Source of the DNA: Gymnorhina tibicen
Taxonomy: Eukaryota; Chordata; Aves; Passeriformes; Artamidae
DNA length: 64,000 nucleotides
Assembly (NCBI GenBank): GCA_013399875.1
Contig: VXAZ01008276.1
Coordinates: 880,495-944,494, forward strand
Reading direction: 5' to 3'
Shown: positions 40,200 to 49,460 of the stretch, in pieces
Numbering within the stretch: the stretch's first letter is position 1
Layout: each line of letters starts with the position of its first letter
Notes under the pieces: model-generated
What the model saw: only the letters and a program-made list of their open reading frames with translations
Database searches by the model: none
What the model was told of the DNA's origin: nothing
Position numbers and translations under genes: made by a program

Positions 40200-40460
40200 G
40201 AGAACCATTTAGGTTCTAAAGACCTTTATGATATCAAGTCCAGCACTAAGCCATGTCCCTAAGCACCACATCCACACGTCTGTTCAATACCTCCGGAGCT
40301 GGGGACTTGACCACTTCCTTGAGCAGCCTGTTCCACTGCTTGACAAGCCTTTCAAAGTGATGAATTTTTTCCAAATATCCAATCTAAACCTCCATTGATG
40401 CAGCTTGAGTCTATGTCCACACTTCGTATCACTTGTTACTTGGGAAAAGAGAGGTCAAGC
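40200..40460 (-). mobile_element. CR1 LINE fragment (3' portion)
   Basis: Read on plus, the order of segments matches the reverse complement of a CR1 3' end. A degraded GGTTTGGGTTGGAAGGACC-like block comes first, then the 'catgtccctaag' and 'cacatccacacgtc' blocks, then 'gcagcctgttccactgcttg', then 'tatccaatctaaacctcc' and 'tcacttgttacttggga'. This order is characteristic of CR1 in birds and other sauropsids. The copy is diverged and truncated, with no open frame. Confidence 0.88.
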
Positions 40461-41616
40461 AGATATAAGGGTGTTCTGAGGAACAAAACAGGTCACCACT
40501 CAACCAAGTTAGTACCCCCAAAAACACCAGCTGACTGAGTGTGCAAGGTGTCTGATTTTAGTAACTTGACCAAATAATTGAGATCTGAAGGGCTTATCCC
40601 AGACCAGTACAGCAAACATAGATAGGAACCACCAGTGGCAAATAAGCAAATAATGAAAGCTGCCAAAAGTGATTCTGGAAGTTACATAAACACTAAATAT
40701 GTCACTTTTCCATTTTATGTCTCCCTTGATAAACTGTTATGAGACATGCACATGGCTTGAAACAGATAATTGTTGATAACCCTGACTGGTGGGAGAAGGA
40801 ACCATCTGGCAGATGGAAAACAAGAAGGTGCCAAGAATTTAGCAGACTAGGGGGCCTGCGAATTTATGCATAGAGGTCTGCAGAGAGGAATATTTAGACA
40901 AAAGTTCAGCAACTGTGTTTCTATCTATATGCAAAACAATCTGGAACATCAAAACTATCCAAATAATTATGAAAATTATTCCCGTTTGAAATTCATCTTG
41001 GAACTGTGAGGAAAATCAGTGAATCTAAAACTCTGAACTTAGAAGTGAGGAATTCTTTCTACATATCATGATTAATCACAAATGGTTACAGCACATAGCA
41101 TCACCACATTTCATCTTCTGTCCTTCCGGTTTCTGTCCTCACTGCTTTTAACATGCAAATGCCCTTATTCATCCTCTCCTGACCTTGCTTCATGGTATCA
41201 TTTGTTTCTTTCAATTCTCCTTAACAGTATTTCTTTCTTCCTATAGCAGAGAAAGAGCAACTTCTGATAAGCTCCACTTTGTATTCCTTTCCTTTCTTCT
41301 AAGTGAATTTCTTTTGCCTCTGCTCTCCTCTTTATCCCTCCTGGGTAGAACAAGGGATCTTGCTGGATGCAACATCCTAATTGCGAATCCACATTTTTCC
41401 ACTGAGGTCACTACTCATTAGCCACTTTGCTGCTGACCCTTTGCAACAGCTGAGCTGCAGCCAACACCTCTTGCAGTTAAAGGAAAGTGAGGACATGACC
41501 CATGTCAGTAGTCACAGGCAAACCACAACATTAATAAATTTATGTAACATATTTAGTGATTTTGGGGCTGGTTTTGCTGAAGCATCATGGATCACCACAA
41601 GGACCACACAACACTG

Positions 41617-41785
41617 AGGTTGCTCAGGGAGACTGTGCAGTCTCTGTCCTTGCAGGTTTACAAGATCCACCACGATAAAAACTGGAGCAACCTGGTTTGA
41701 TCTCATAAACTGACCCTGCTTTGAGCAAGAGGCTGGACCAGAAGCACCCACAGGCCCCCTCCAATACAAATGTATGAGGCCATGA
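41617..41785 (+). mobile_element. CR1 LINE fragment (3' end)
   Basis: Contains the recognisable CR1 succession 'ggagcaacctggttt', 'ctgaccctgctttgagca', 'aggctggacca' and 'ccccctccaa', which precedes the CR1 3' terminus. It is diverged by substitutions and a short insertion. It lies 1.2 kb from the CR1 copy at 40.2-40.5 kb, in the opposite orientation. Confidence 0.78.
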
Positions 41786-44700
41786 TTTCCAGACACACCC
41801 TGAAATATAACTCCTGCTGACTCCTGCATAATATTCCCATTCCAATGAAAATGGCACATGCAGATATTCTTGAAAACTCCACTTAAAGCTTACCAGAATC
41901 TTCAGATTTCTTAATATTGTATCTGTAGAGCCCCTTCCAGTTAGCAGCTTCAACTGATGCTGTTACAAAGGTTGCTCAGCAGATCCTTCCAGGCTGCTTC
42001 ACTAATAATTTTTCATTTGGGGTGTTCCTGCAACCCCATTTTCATCTTGTTTTTCAGCATGAACGTCCTATTTCCATTCAAATCCCATCAGAATAATGAC
42101 ATTCTATCCAGACAGAAGTTTGCAGTACCTCATACTAAAAGACCTGCAGGCTGCGCTGGCTACTCACCAATTTTTCTGAGAGGAACAAAGAGATGGCAAC
42201 CCACCACTCAACCTCAATTCTCTTCCCAACACCGTGTTTATAACAAGCATATTCCTGTCTCAGGCACTGCAGTGGACACCAGAGAGCTCACCCACATCAG
42301 TTGGTGTAAGTAGGTCTCTCACATATAGAATTTTCTTCTGTGAAGAAATATGCCATATATTTTTACATACATTTTACAACTTTGTGTTTCACTGCAGCAG
42401 ATGATTCTTTAATCCCAGTTCTCCCATTTGCAAGGCCATTAATATTATGAATTTTTTCATTGCTTTCATAGTGTTGACGTGTGTGAGGAATGCCAGCTCT
42501 TCGTTGATCAAGGCAAGACAGAACACCTTACATTTTGCACCCATTCTCTGAATTTGCATTGACCCAGACTCTGCACAGTCAATAATGAAGGCCCATTCTT
42601 GTGTTCCTTTCCTGATCTCATGATGCAGGGAGCCCTGAGCTGCAAATTAAAATAAACACAAGGAAATTTTCCAACTTGCAAATATAAAAGAGTCTGTGTT
42701 ATACCAATTCTATGCATTTTCTTTACAGAAATGATAACTTACAAGAAGAATCATGGATGTCCCAACAGCCAAGAGCTGTTATTTAGACACATTAACAGAA
42801 CTCATTTGTTGCCAGGAAATCCAAATAAACCAGATAAACCTTATTTTTTACTTTAAATGTGTGCAATACAATGAGTATTGCTGAAATGTTATTCCATGTA
42901 TTTTTTAATTATAAAACATGCACATTTTTGTAAGATCTTGCTCAGGATCTCTGATACAAAATGCAAACCCTAGGTACTGACTGCCAGGATAATTAGCAGA
43001 AAGCAATGACAGTTGAAGTCAGATACATCAATGGCAAGCAGTGTCACACTCACTTAGAGCCTCCAAATTAAATCTGCTTACCTTATTCATATGCATAATT
43101 CCAGCAGAGTAATATTTATACAACACCCTTAATTGAAATGGCAGTAGAATAAGAACACTTTTGATCCGTTTGATGAAGTAACGTAACACAGGTGGCATTA
43201 GCCCCATGTTCAGTCTGTTCACATGAAGCAGCCCCACACAACTGGACACAGCTGGCATTCACCACTCCAAAGGGACCCATGCCTGCATTTATGTGATGCA
43301 CAGGAGCAAAGCTGGAACACCAGCTCTCAGACCACCCCTTGCGTTGTGCAAGGGCTCATGTTAAGAACCTTTCATTTTCAACACACCACTAGCAGTTAGA
43401 AATGAAGGGGGAAATAATCTCACTACTCTTCTCATGGCCTAAAGGATGAAAAGCACTTGTTTCAGGATTTCTTATAACCACCAGTATTCCACCTCTAAAG
43501 ACCCAAGTTCTAATCATAATGGAAATACAAGGTTTGTGGGTTTAAATCATGCTCCTCTTTCAGTCACGGTATGAAGTTTAATGCCTGACAAATTACAAAG
43601 TGATTGGAAAAATAAGGGACTTCCCCTTTTGTTAAGAAGGAATGAAAGATACTTGATCTAACATTTTTTTCATTCTTAGCTCAGGTTAGCAGCAGCAGCT
43701 TGCACACTTGTACACATCTTGTGGCTTAGCTGATTCGGTGAAAGACAAAGGGTTTTCCTGTTTTCATGCACTGAACGATGATTGCAATTTACCACACTTG
43801 CACGATGTTCTGGCTTTGCTCACAGCAGAAAGCAACACGTAGTTGCCCACTGGCCTTTCTCTTCCACCAAACCAGTGTGCCAAGTCTTCAGAACTGTCTC
43901 CCTTCCCACGCAACTGGGTGCACCCTGTACCTTGTTTATGCTATTGATCCTTCGCCAATACAAGCATTAGCTTCAGCTGAAGAAGCACGCTGTAATTATT
44001 AAATCAGAAAGCAAATCCAGGGCTATTTTCAATCTTAAAAGTCAAGTTTATTCTGACCACAGCTAGCTGTCCCTCCTCACAAAAGGAAAACTTCTTTTGT
44101 AACCATGTCCTTCATCTTTCTGACATCCTATTTTTTCCTGTAATTTTCCACGTTTAAAACTTTTTTCTACTCTGTTTGGCTTGTTAAAATTCCTCTATTT
44201 CCTGAATATAAAAAAGGGCTAAAAATGGTCTTTTAACTGCCAGTTGTTCACATACATATTTAATAGAGCAGCATTAAAAACAGGGTTTAGCCCAGCAGCA
44301 TTTCACACAAGCAGGGTCCCATTCACTTCTCCTGAAGCTTTACCTGAACAAACTTGCAGTCCTTTATTTTCACAAAATGAACATTGCATTATTTCTTCTG
44401 TTCACCGAAACACACCAGGGTATAATTGTACAGTATGCTGGGTGATTCCTTGCTGCAATGTAGTAGGTGGAGCTCAAATTATGGACCAGATTCAGATGCT
44501 GTAACTCTACTGGCAGTGTTTGTATCAGGAAAGCGAAGCAGATGCTTGCAATGCACCACTATTAGAAGAGCAGCGAGTGCTCTCTCAGAATGACAGGATG
44601 AGCTTTTTAATATAATTAGGAGCCAAAGGACATTTTTGGAAGCGAAGTCAATTGGGCTCATCTGTTTCACACTCCCAGAGGCAATCAATTCCTGTTCACT

Positions 44701-44814
44701 TTACTCATCCTGAAAACTTTCCCAAAAAAGACCAAGGAATTCTGCACACAGACCGTGCTTCAGCTCCCAGAACCAAAAGAGCGTTTGCTGTAACACGCTG
44801 CCATGAAAAACCCC
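41786..44814. other. Intergenic DNA
   Basis: AT-rich sequence between the CR1 fragment and the orphan CpG island. No gene or RNA recognised. Confidence 0.55.
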
Positions 44815-45080
44815 CACCTAGAGACCTGAGCGAAGTTCCATGCCGACGCCAGCGGGAGCCGAGGCGGTGGCAGTGTCCCGGCCCGGGGGAGCCGGGCTGG
44901 CGTTCCCGTGGGCAGCTCCAGAGGGGCTCCCGGCGCCCGGCCGCCCGCCCTGCCCGCAGCAGCGCGGGGGGAGCACAGACAGGGCAGCGCGGCGGGGAGC
45001 AGGCAGCCTCATAAAGCGGGCACGCATGAAAAGCAAGCGCCGTGCTCTGCAAGCAGGTCAGATTTACAAGCACTGCCCCC
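44815..45080. promoter_or_regulatory. Orphan CpG island downstream of CHST2
   Basis: About 250 bases of very GC-rich DNA with dense CpG sit inside AT-rich flanks, about 2.2 kb past the CHST2 stop codon. On plus a CATAAAG box at 45010-45016 follows the GC block and a GTCAGA donor-like site lies at about 45057. Frames on both strands stay open across it, as expected of GC-rich DNA. No gene was recognised. It may be a promoter of an unannotated non-coding transcript or a distal regulatory island. Confidence 0.5.
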
Positions 45081-45089
45081 GGACACCAA

Positions 45090-47266
45090 CCGAAGAACAT
45101 TAAAAACCCCACCGGGTACAGCCCGAAGCCAAACATCCAAAATCCTCTCAGCATTGCACTGAACACGCACGGTGGTAACACAAAACACCTCATTCCACAA
45201 CATTAGTACCTTATTCTGTATTTTAAACACCAAATTAACTATCCCTCCCGTTTCTAGCACTGCTGTCTGGAATCTGGGAATACATCCTAACAGGCCAATT
45301 AAAAGATCTCCCATTGCTAGATTTTATGTTATTTCAGTGATGGTGAAAATGAGCTGAGGGTACCAACATGTAATGCAGCCATTCAGCAAGTGTATAGGCA
45401 ACCTTATGCAAGAATCTTTTAACTAGTTTATTAAATGTGTTTCCTTTTCAGAATAAATTCAACATCTAATGCCAAAATTTCATCAAAAACTCAAAAAGCT
45501 TAGTAGCCAGTTATCAGCTGTTTAACTTAAGAGTTACAAGAAATAGACATATTACACATCACTAAAATTTTCACACATACACCCACACATACAGGCACAC
45601 TTATCGGCATCCTGTTTATATTAATTTATTTTCACAAATCAATTTCCTTTTTCCTAATCATACTCTTCACATTTTCTGAAGGCACAACACCCAAATAGGC
45701 AATGTAAAATGTACTTCCTGTAGAAAAGTCTGTAATCTCCTAAGAGAAGAGTTTGGCAAAACCACATTTGTTTAAAAACTCAAGTTCCAAAATGAGCCTT
45801 CAAAGAGCAGCAGAGAACACCAAAGATTAAAAACTACTTAGGGTGTCTGCACTTTTCATATGCAACACACCACTTAACCTTTAATAAATCAGTACTTTTT
45901 CCAAGAAATTACAAAAGCAGAAGTAGTAAAATCTCTTTTTTTCTCTTTTTTTTTAATCATCAAGTTTTAACAATGGGACACACTCTAGGCAGAGCTCCCA
46001 GAAAGAGCCAGACCACCATCTGGCTCCATCACAGAGCAATGACAATTCACAGGCAGTGAGTCTCCAAACAGCGCTCTGAAATCAAACGCTGGGCTGGCTC
46101 CATAAAAGCTCTATTACAGCCATGAACACACAGCTGTACATTTCCTCCCTCTTCGTCCATAAATATACCCTCAGACACAGATAAAGGGAAAAAATAAATC
46201 ATTTTATGCATTTTTCTATGCTTCCCTGCTATGCCTGTTACCAATCAATGTCAAGAAATATCTTACATATCTTATGTTTTGTTAGCACTATAGAATATAT
46301 ATAATATATATAATTTTATTTTTGTTTTCACACATGCTAATGTTTCCAGTATGATAAATGTCTTTTTAAATCCTGCATTTCTTGTCACGCTGTAGATCCA
46401 CTTCTATTTGACAGTGACTCCTGGACATACATGTCAAGACAAAAATAAATACTGCTGCGATGGCAAACGTTTTAAAACTCTTAGGACACTAATACAGTGG
46501 CACTTAAGACTTTTTAAATACAACAAAAAAGACAATAGTTAAATAGAAACCTGCTTTGACACAGCCATAAAACCTGCACTACATTTGTGAGATCTGTATT
46601 TGTTTCTGCAAGAGCAGCTCCTGATCTTTGAACACGTCAAACGTTGCACTCCAGCCCTCCACCCATACCCTTTAAGAAGTCCACGTTGTTATTTTAAGCA
46701 AGCATCCCCTCCAGCTGTACATAAGCAACACTGTATTTCCCAAACAATTGAGGTAATTATAAAAATGAATATCATTTATTATTTTCTTTTATTACTATCA
46801 TGTCTGAACATTTGCTTTCATACAAAAGTCTGATTTTCAGCATTATGTTTTCCAAGGGCATCCCCTCCGCACCAAGGGAGATAAAGATGTGTTAGGAATT
46901 GTGCAAGAGTTTTTGTTACCATCTTCAAACCCACAAGAACTTCATGAACGCTATTTTGGTACAGAATAACTGCCTGGCGTTTTAAACGAGGAAGGGGCTT
47001 TAAACATATTTTCAGTTCCAGTTGATTTTTTTTTTTTTAAATCGCATCTAACCCAATGCAAGGGGCAGGTAATAAAAAAATGAAAGAAAAAAAAAAAGGA
47101 AGAGAGAAATCATCGCATTACTGTATGTTACCCTTCAGCAGTCTTTGGAGGAAATCGGAAACCAGGTTGCTTTTCCCGGCTCCCTCCCTCACTCAAGGCA
47201 GCCGGAGCGGCTCCTCTGCACGGGGCTCAGCCACCCCCGGGGCGCCCGGCGGGCGCCGCTGCCCCG
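45090..47266 (-). other. CHST2: Region downstream of CHST2: probable 3' UTR and flank
   Basis: AT-rich DNA follows the CHST2 stop codon on the minus strand. Canonical AATAAA signals on minus (TTTATT on plus) lie at 46788-46793, 46775-46780, 46315-46320 and 45427-45432, so the transcript end cannot be fixed by eye. A TA-rich stretch lies at about 46290-46312 and a T-rich tract at about 45939-45956. A small perfect hairpin (8-base arms, 6-base loop) is at 46005-46026. No other gene is recognised here. Confidence 0.45.
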
Positions 47267-48862
47267 TCACAGCCGCGGCTTCCTGAGCAACGTTCTGCTG
47301 AGGTCCTTCACCTCCTCGGGGCTGCCGACCCGCTCGTAGCCCAGCAGGGCCATGGGCTGGTGGCAGTACTCCTCGACCTGCTTGATCTGCTGGTAGCTGA
47401 GCGCAGTCCTCCAGGCACTCAGCGCCTGGGTGGCGTTCCTGGCCGACACCACGAACGGCTTGGAGGAGTAGCCGGGGCCACTGGTCATGTTGAGGGCGAA
47501 CTTCTCCATCTCCGGGCTGACTGCCAGGTTCACAAAGCCGTACACCTGCCGCAGGGTCTTGATGGGCTCGACCACCAAGTCCTCGTAGCGCACGGCCATG
47601 TAGTTGCCCTGGAGCCAGTCAGGGGGGTGCAGAGCAGTCTGCAGGGTCTTGGCCATGCTGCTGCAGATGACCTCCATGGCACCCAGGGCATGGTAGTCCG
47701 AGCCGCCCCCGCCCTCCTTCTTCCCGCCCAGCTTGTGGCCAGCATCAAGGAAGGGCATGCGGTGGATGTGGGGGTCCCGGCTCCTCACCACCTGCAGGCT
47801 CTCCCGGATGAGGCCGTGCCGGGACTTGATGCGGGAGCTGGCGACGGCCCGGGGGTCCCGCACCAGATGGATGACTTTGAGGTCCAGGGTCGGGTCCCGC
47901 ATGAGCGGGGCGAGGACGGCCAGATCAAAGACACGTACGCCCTTGATGACCAGCGTGTGGTACTTGTGGCATTCCTCCTGGAAGCGGCTGAGGCGCTGCG
48001 GGGGACACTTTTTGCACACCCGGTCGTCCACCATGCCCACAACCTCCTTACGATAGGCCGGGCAGAGGGGAGAGGAGCAGATGACCTTGTTGGTGGCCGC
48101 CCCGAAGATGCCGAGCGTGGTGAGGTTCTTGCCGGCGCCCGCCGTGCTGTAGAGCTGGAAGACGGAGAGGTCGCATCGGTACAGGGAGCTCAGCATGTCG
48201 CGGGCCGCCCCTTGCAGCGAGACGGCGTCACCGGGGTACAGCTTCTGCCAGACGTGCCACACCGGCTCGTAGAGGAAAAAGACCTCGGGGTTCTGGTTGA
48301 AGAGCTCCCCGAAGAAGGACGAGCCCGAGCGCCATGTGGTGAAGACATAGACCAGCTGCCGCCGGGCGCCCGCCGGGCCGCGGCTCCCGGCCGGGGGCGG
48401 CGGCGGCGGCGGGGGGGGGTGGCGGGAGGGGANNNNNNNNNNNNNNNNNNNNNNNNNNNNNNNNNNNNNNNNNNNNNNNNNNNNNNNNNNNNNNNNNNNN
48501 NNNNNNNNNNNNNNNNNNNNNNNNNNNNNNNNNNNNNNNNNNNNNNNNNNNNNNNNNNNNNNNNNNNNNNNNNNNNNNNNNNNNNNNNNNNNNNNNNNNN
48601 NNNNNNNNNNNNNNNNNNNNNNNNNNNNNNNNNNNNNNNNNNNNNNNNNNNNNNNNNNNNNNNNNNNNNNNNNNNNNNNNNNNNNNNNNNNNNNNNNNNN
48701 NNNNNNNNNNNNNNNNNNNNNNNNNNNNNNNNNNNNNNNNNNNNNNNNNNNNNNNNNNNNNNNNNNNNNNTTGCGCCCCGCCCCAGCTCCCGCCGCGCCG
48801 GGAGACCGCCGTCGCCACCGAGGGGCGGCCCTGATCGACGGCGCCCGCCCCGCGCTCGCCAT
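47267..48862 (-). CDS. CHST2: Carbohydrate sulfotransferase 2 (GlcNAc-6-O-sulfotransferase 1), interrupted by an assembly gap
   Basis: Type II Golgi enzyme that transfers sulfate from PAPS to C6 of N-acetylglucosamine on glycans such as keratan sulfate and L-selectin ligands (family knowledge). After the gap, 387 residues are readable. The 5'-phosphosulfate-binding loop TTWRSGSSF is at fragment residues 31-39, and the 3'-phosphate-binding segment LKVIHLVRDPRAVASSR is at 184-200. N-glycosylation sequons are NLT (102), NMT (314) and NAT (332). The protein ends in LLRKPRL before TGA at 47267-47269, closely matching the vertebrate CHST2 C-terminus as I remember it. Before the gap, an ATG at 48862-48860 opens 30 residues rich in Ala, Arg and Pro. 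If the 338 Ns are true to size, frame is kept and the protein is 531 residues, close to the 530 I recall for human. The signal anchor and most of the stem should lie in the gap. No intron is visible in the coding part. The ATG has G at +4 but C at -3, so the start is less certain than the identity. Confidence 0.95.
   Translation of the reverse strand: MASAGRAPSIRAAPRWRRRSPGAAGAGAGRXXXXXXXXXXXXXXXXXXXXXXXXXXXXXXXXXXXXXXXXXXXXXXXXXXXXXXXXXXXXXXXXXXXXXXXXXXXXXXXXXXXXXXXXXXXXXXXXXXXXXXXXXXXXXXXXXXPSRHPPPPPPPPPAGSRGPAGARRQLVYVFTTWRSGSSFFGELFNQNPEVFFLYEPVWHVWQKLYPGDAVSLQGAARDMLSSLYRCDLSVFQLYSTAGAGKNLTTLGIFGAATNKVICSSPLCPAYRKEVVGMVDDRVCKKCPPQRLSRFQEECHKYHTLVIKGVRVFDLAVLAPLMRDPTLDLKVIHLVRDPRAVASSRIKSRHGLIRESLQVVRSRDPHIHRMPFLDAGHKLGGKKEGGGGSDYHALGAMEVICSSMAKTLQTALHPPDWLQGNYMAVRYEDLVVEPIKTLRQVYGFVNLAVSPEMEKFALNMTSGPGYSSKPFVVSARNATQALSAWRTALSYQQIKQVEEYCHQPMALLGYERVGSPEEVKDLSRTLLRKPRL
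48433..48770. other. Assembly gap (338 Ns) inside CHST2
   Basis: There are 338 consecutive undetermined bases. On the coding strand the gap is followed immediately by a run of nine proline codons. On the plus strand this is a GGC/G-rich tract at about 48396-48430 with a run of nine or more Gs, which probably caused sequencing dropout. Its length is in frame with the open reading frame on both sides. By comparison with the family, the missing ~113 codons should hold the transmembrane anchor and stem. Confidence 0.98.
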
Positions 48863-49460
48863 TGGCGGCCCCGCCGCCCGGCCCTGGGCTGCAGCGCTCC
48901 TCCCGCTCCGCCCGGCCGCCGCTGGGGAGAGCCCGGACTGAGCGGTACCGGCACCGGCCGCGGCCCCGCACCGCCGGAGTGCGGCGGGCACTTCTAGGAG
49001 CGACTCTGCCGGGGCGCTTCTGTCAGCCCTGCCCGGCGGGAGGCTCCTCACCGGGTACCCCTCGCGCAGGAGAGCGGCGCCGGTAACGGGAAAAACAAAA
49101 GAGGGGGGAAAACCCTGAAAGGCCTGAGAGGGTTCGGGCCCAGCCCCGTCGCCCGTAGCTCGATGTGTGCAAAAACTCGGAGTTCTCAAAGGTTCTCCAA
49201 AAACATTTTAAAAAATCCCTCACACTGGATCTTCCTGACAGAGCTCAGCACAAATCGATCCGCCCGCAGTTCTTCACAGTGTTTTTATAACCGGTGCCCG
49301 GTCACCGGGCGGCCCCTTCGGTCGGGACTGGCCGGAGCGCCGTGCTGCCCCCGGCCCACTGGCAGCCAGCCCGGCCGGCCCCGAGCCCAGCGCAGCCCCG
49401 CTCCTGCCCCGGCCCCGCTGCTGCCGCTCGCCCACACCAGCACCGAGCGGCAGCTGGCCG
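48771..49460 (-). promoter_or_regulatory. CHST2: CpG-rich promoter region and 5' UTR of CHST2
   Basis: Dense CpG dinucleotides run from the right edge of the gap to about 49460. This is in sharp contrast to the AT-rich DNA to the right, although 49080-49290 is less GC-rich. Minus-strand GC boxes are visible at 48773-48784 and around 48843-48853. An inverted CCAAT box (ATTGG on plus) at 48861-48865 overlaps the proposed start codon. A TATA-like box lies at 49282-49289. A GC-rich CpG block sits both upstream and downstream of that TATA element. The boundaries are approximate and read by eye. Confidence 0.7.
49282..49289 (-). promoter_or_regulatory. CHST2: TATA-box candidate of CHST2
   Basis: On the minus strand the sequence reads TATAAAAA, with GC-rich CpG DNA immediately upstream (49291-49460). 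A start site about 30 bases downstream would fall near 49250. That would give a leader of about 390 bases if it is not spliced before the ATG at 48862. The motif and its setting are seen; its use as a promoter is inferred. Confidence 0.5.

Noticed and set aside
44705..45193. Minus frame of 162 codons across the orphan CpG island
   Set aside because: It starts at GTG, its composition mirrors the CpG island and opposite-strand frames are equally open.
1..47000. SLC9A9 (NHE9) terminal exons on plus
   Set aside because: Expected from human gene order, but no peptide resembling the NHE9 C-terminal region was seen. The gene may start beyond the left edge.
48190..48971. Two other minus-strand frames spanning the gap
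   Set aside because: They are out of frame with the sulfotransferase motifs and open only because of GC content and the undetermined bases.
47360..48997. Plus-strand open frame of 545 codons antisense to CHST2
   Set aside because: It is a shadow of the GC-rich CHST2 coding strand and the gap. It has no recognisable domain, while the minus strand is clearly CHST2.
48863..49189. Extension of the CHST2 frame upstream of the ATG at 48862 to position 49189
   Set aside because: There is no ATG in that part, it starts at TTG, and it lies in the CpG promoter/leader. The protein would be about 110 residues longer than its relatives.
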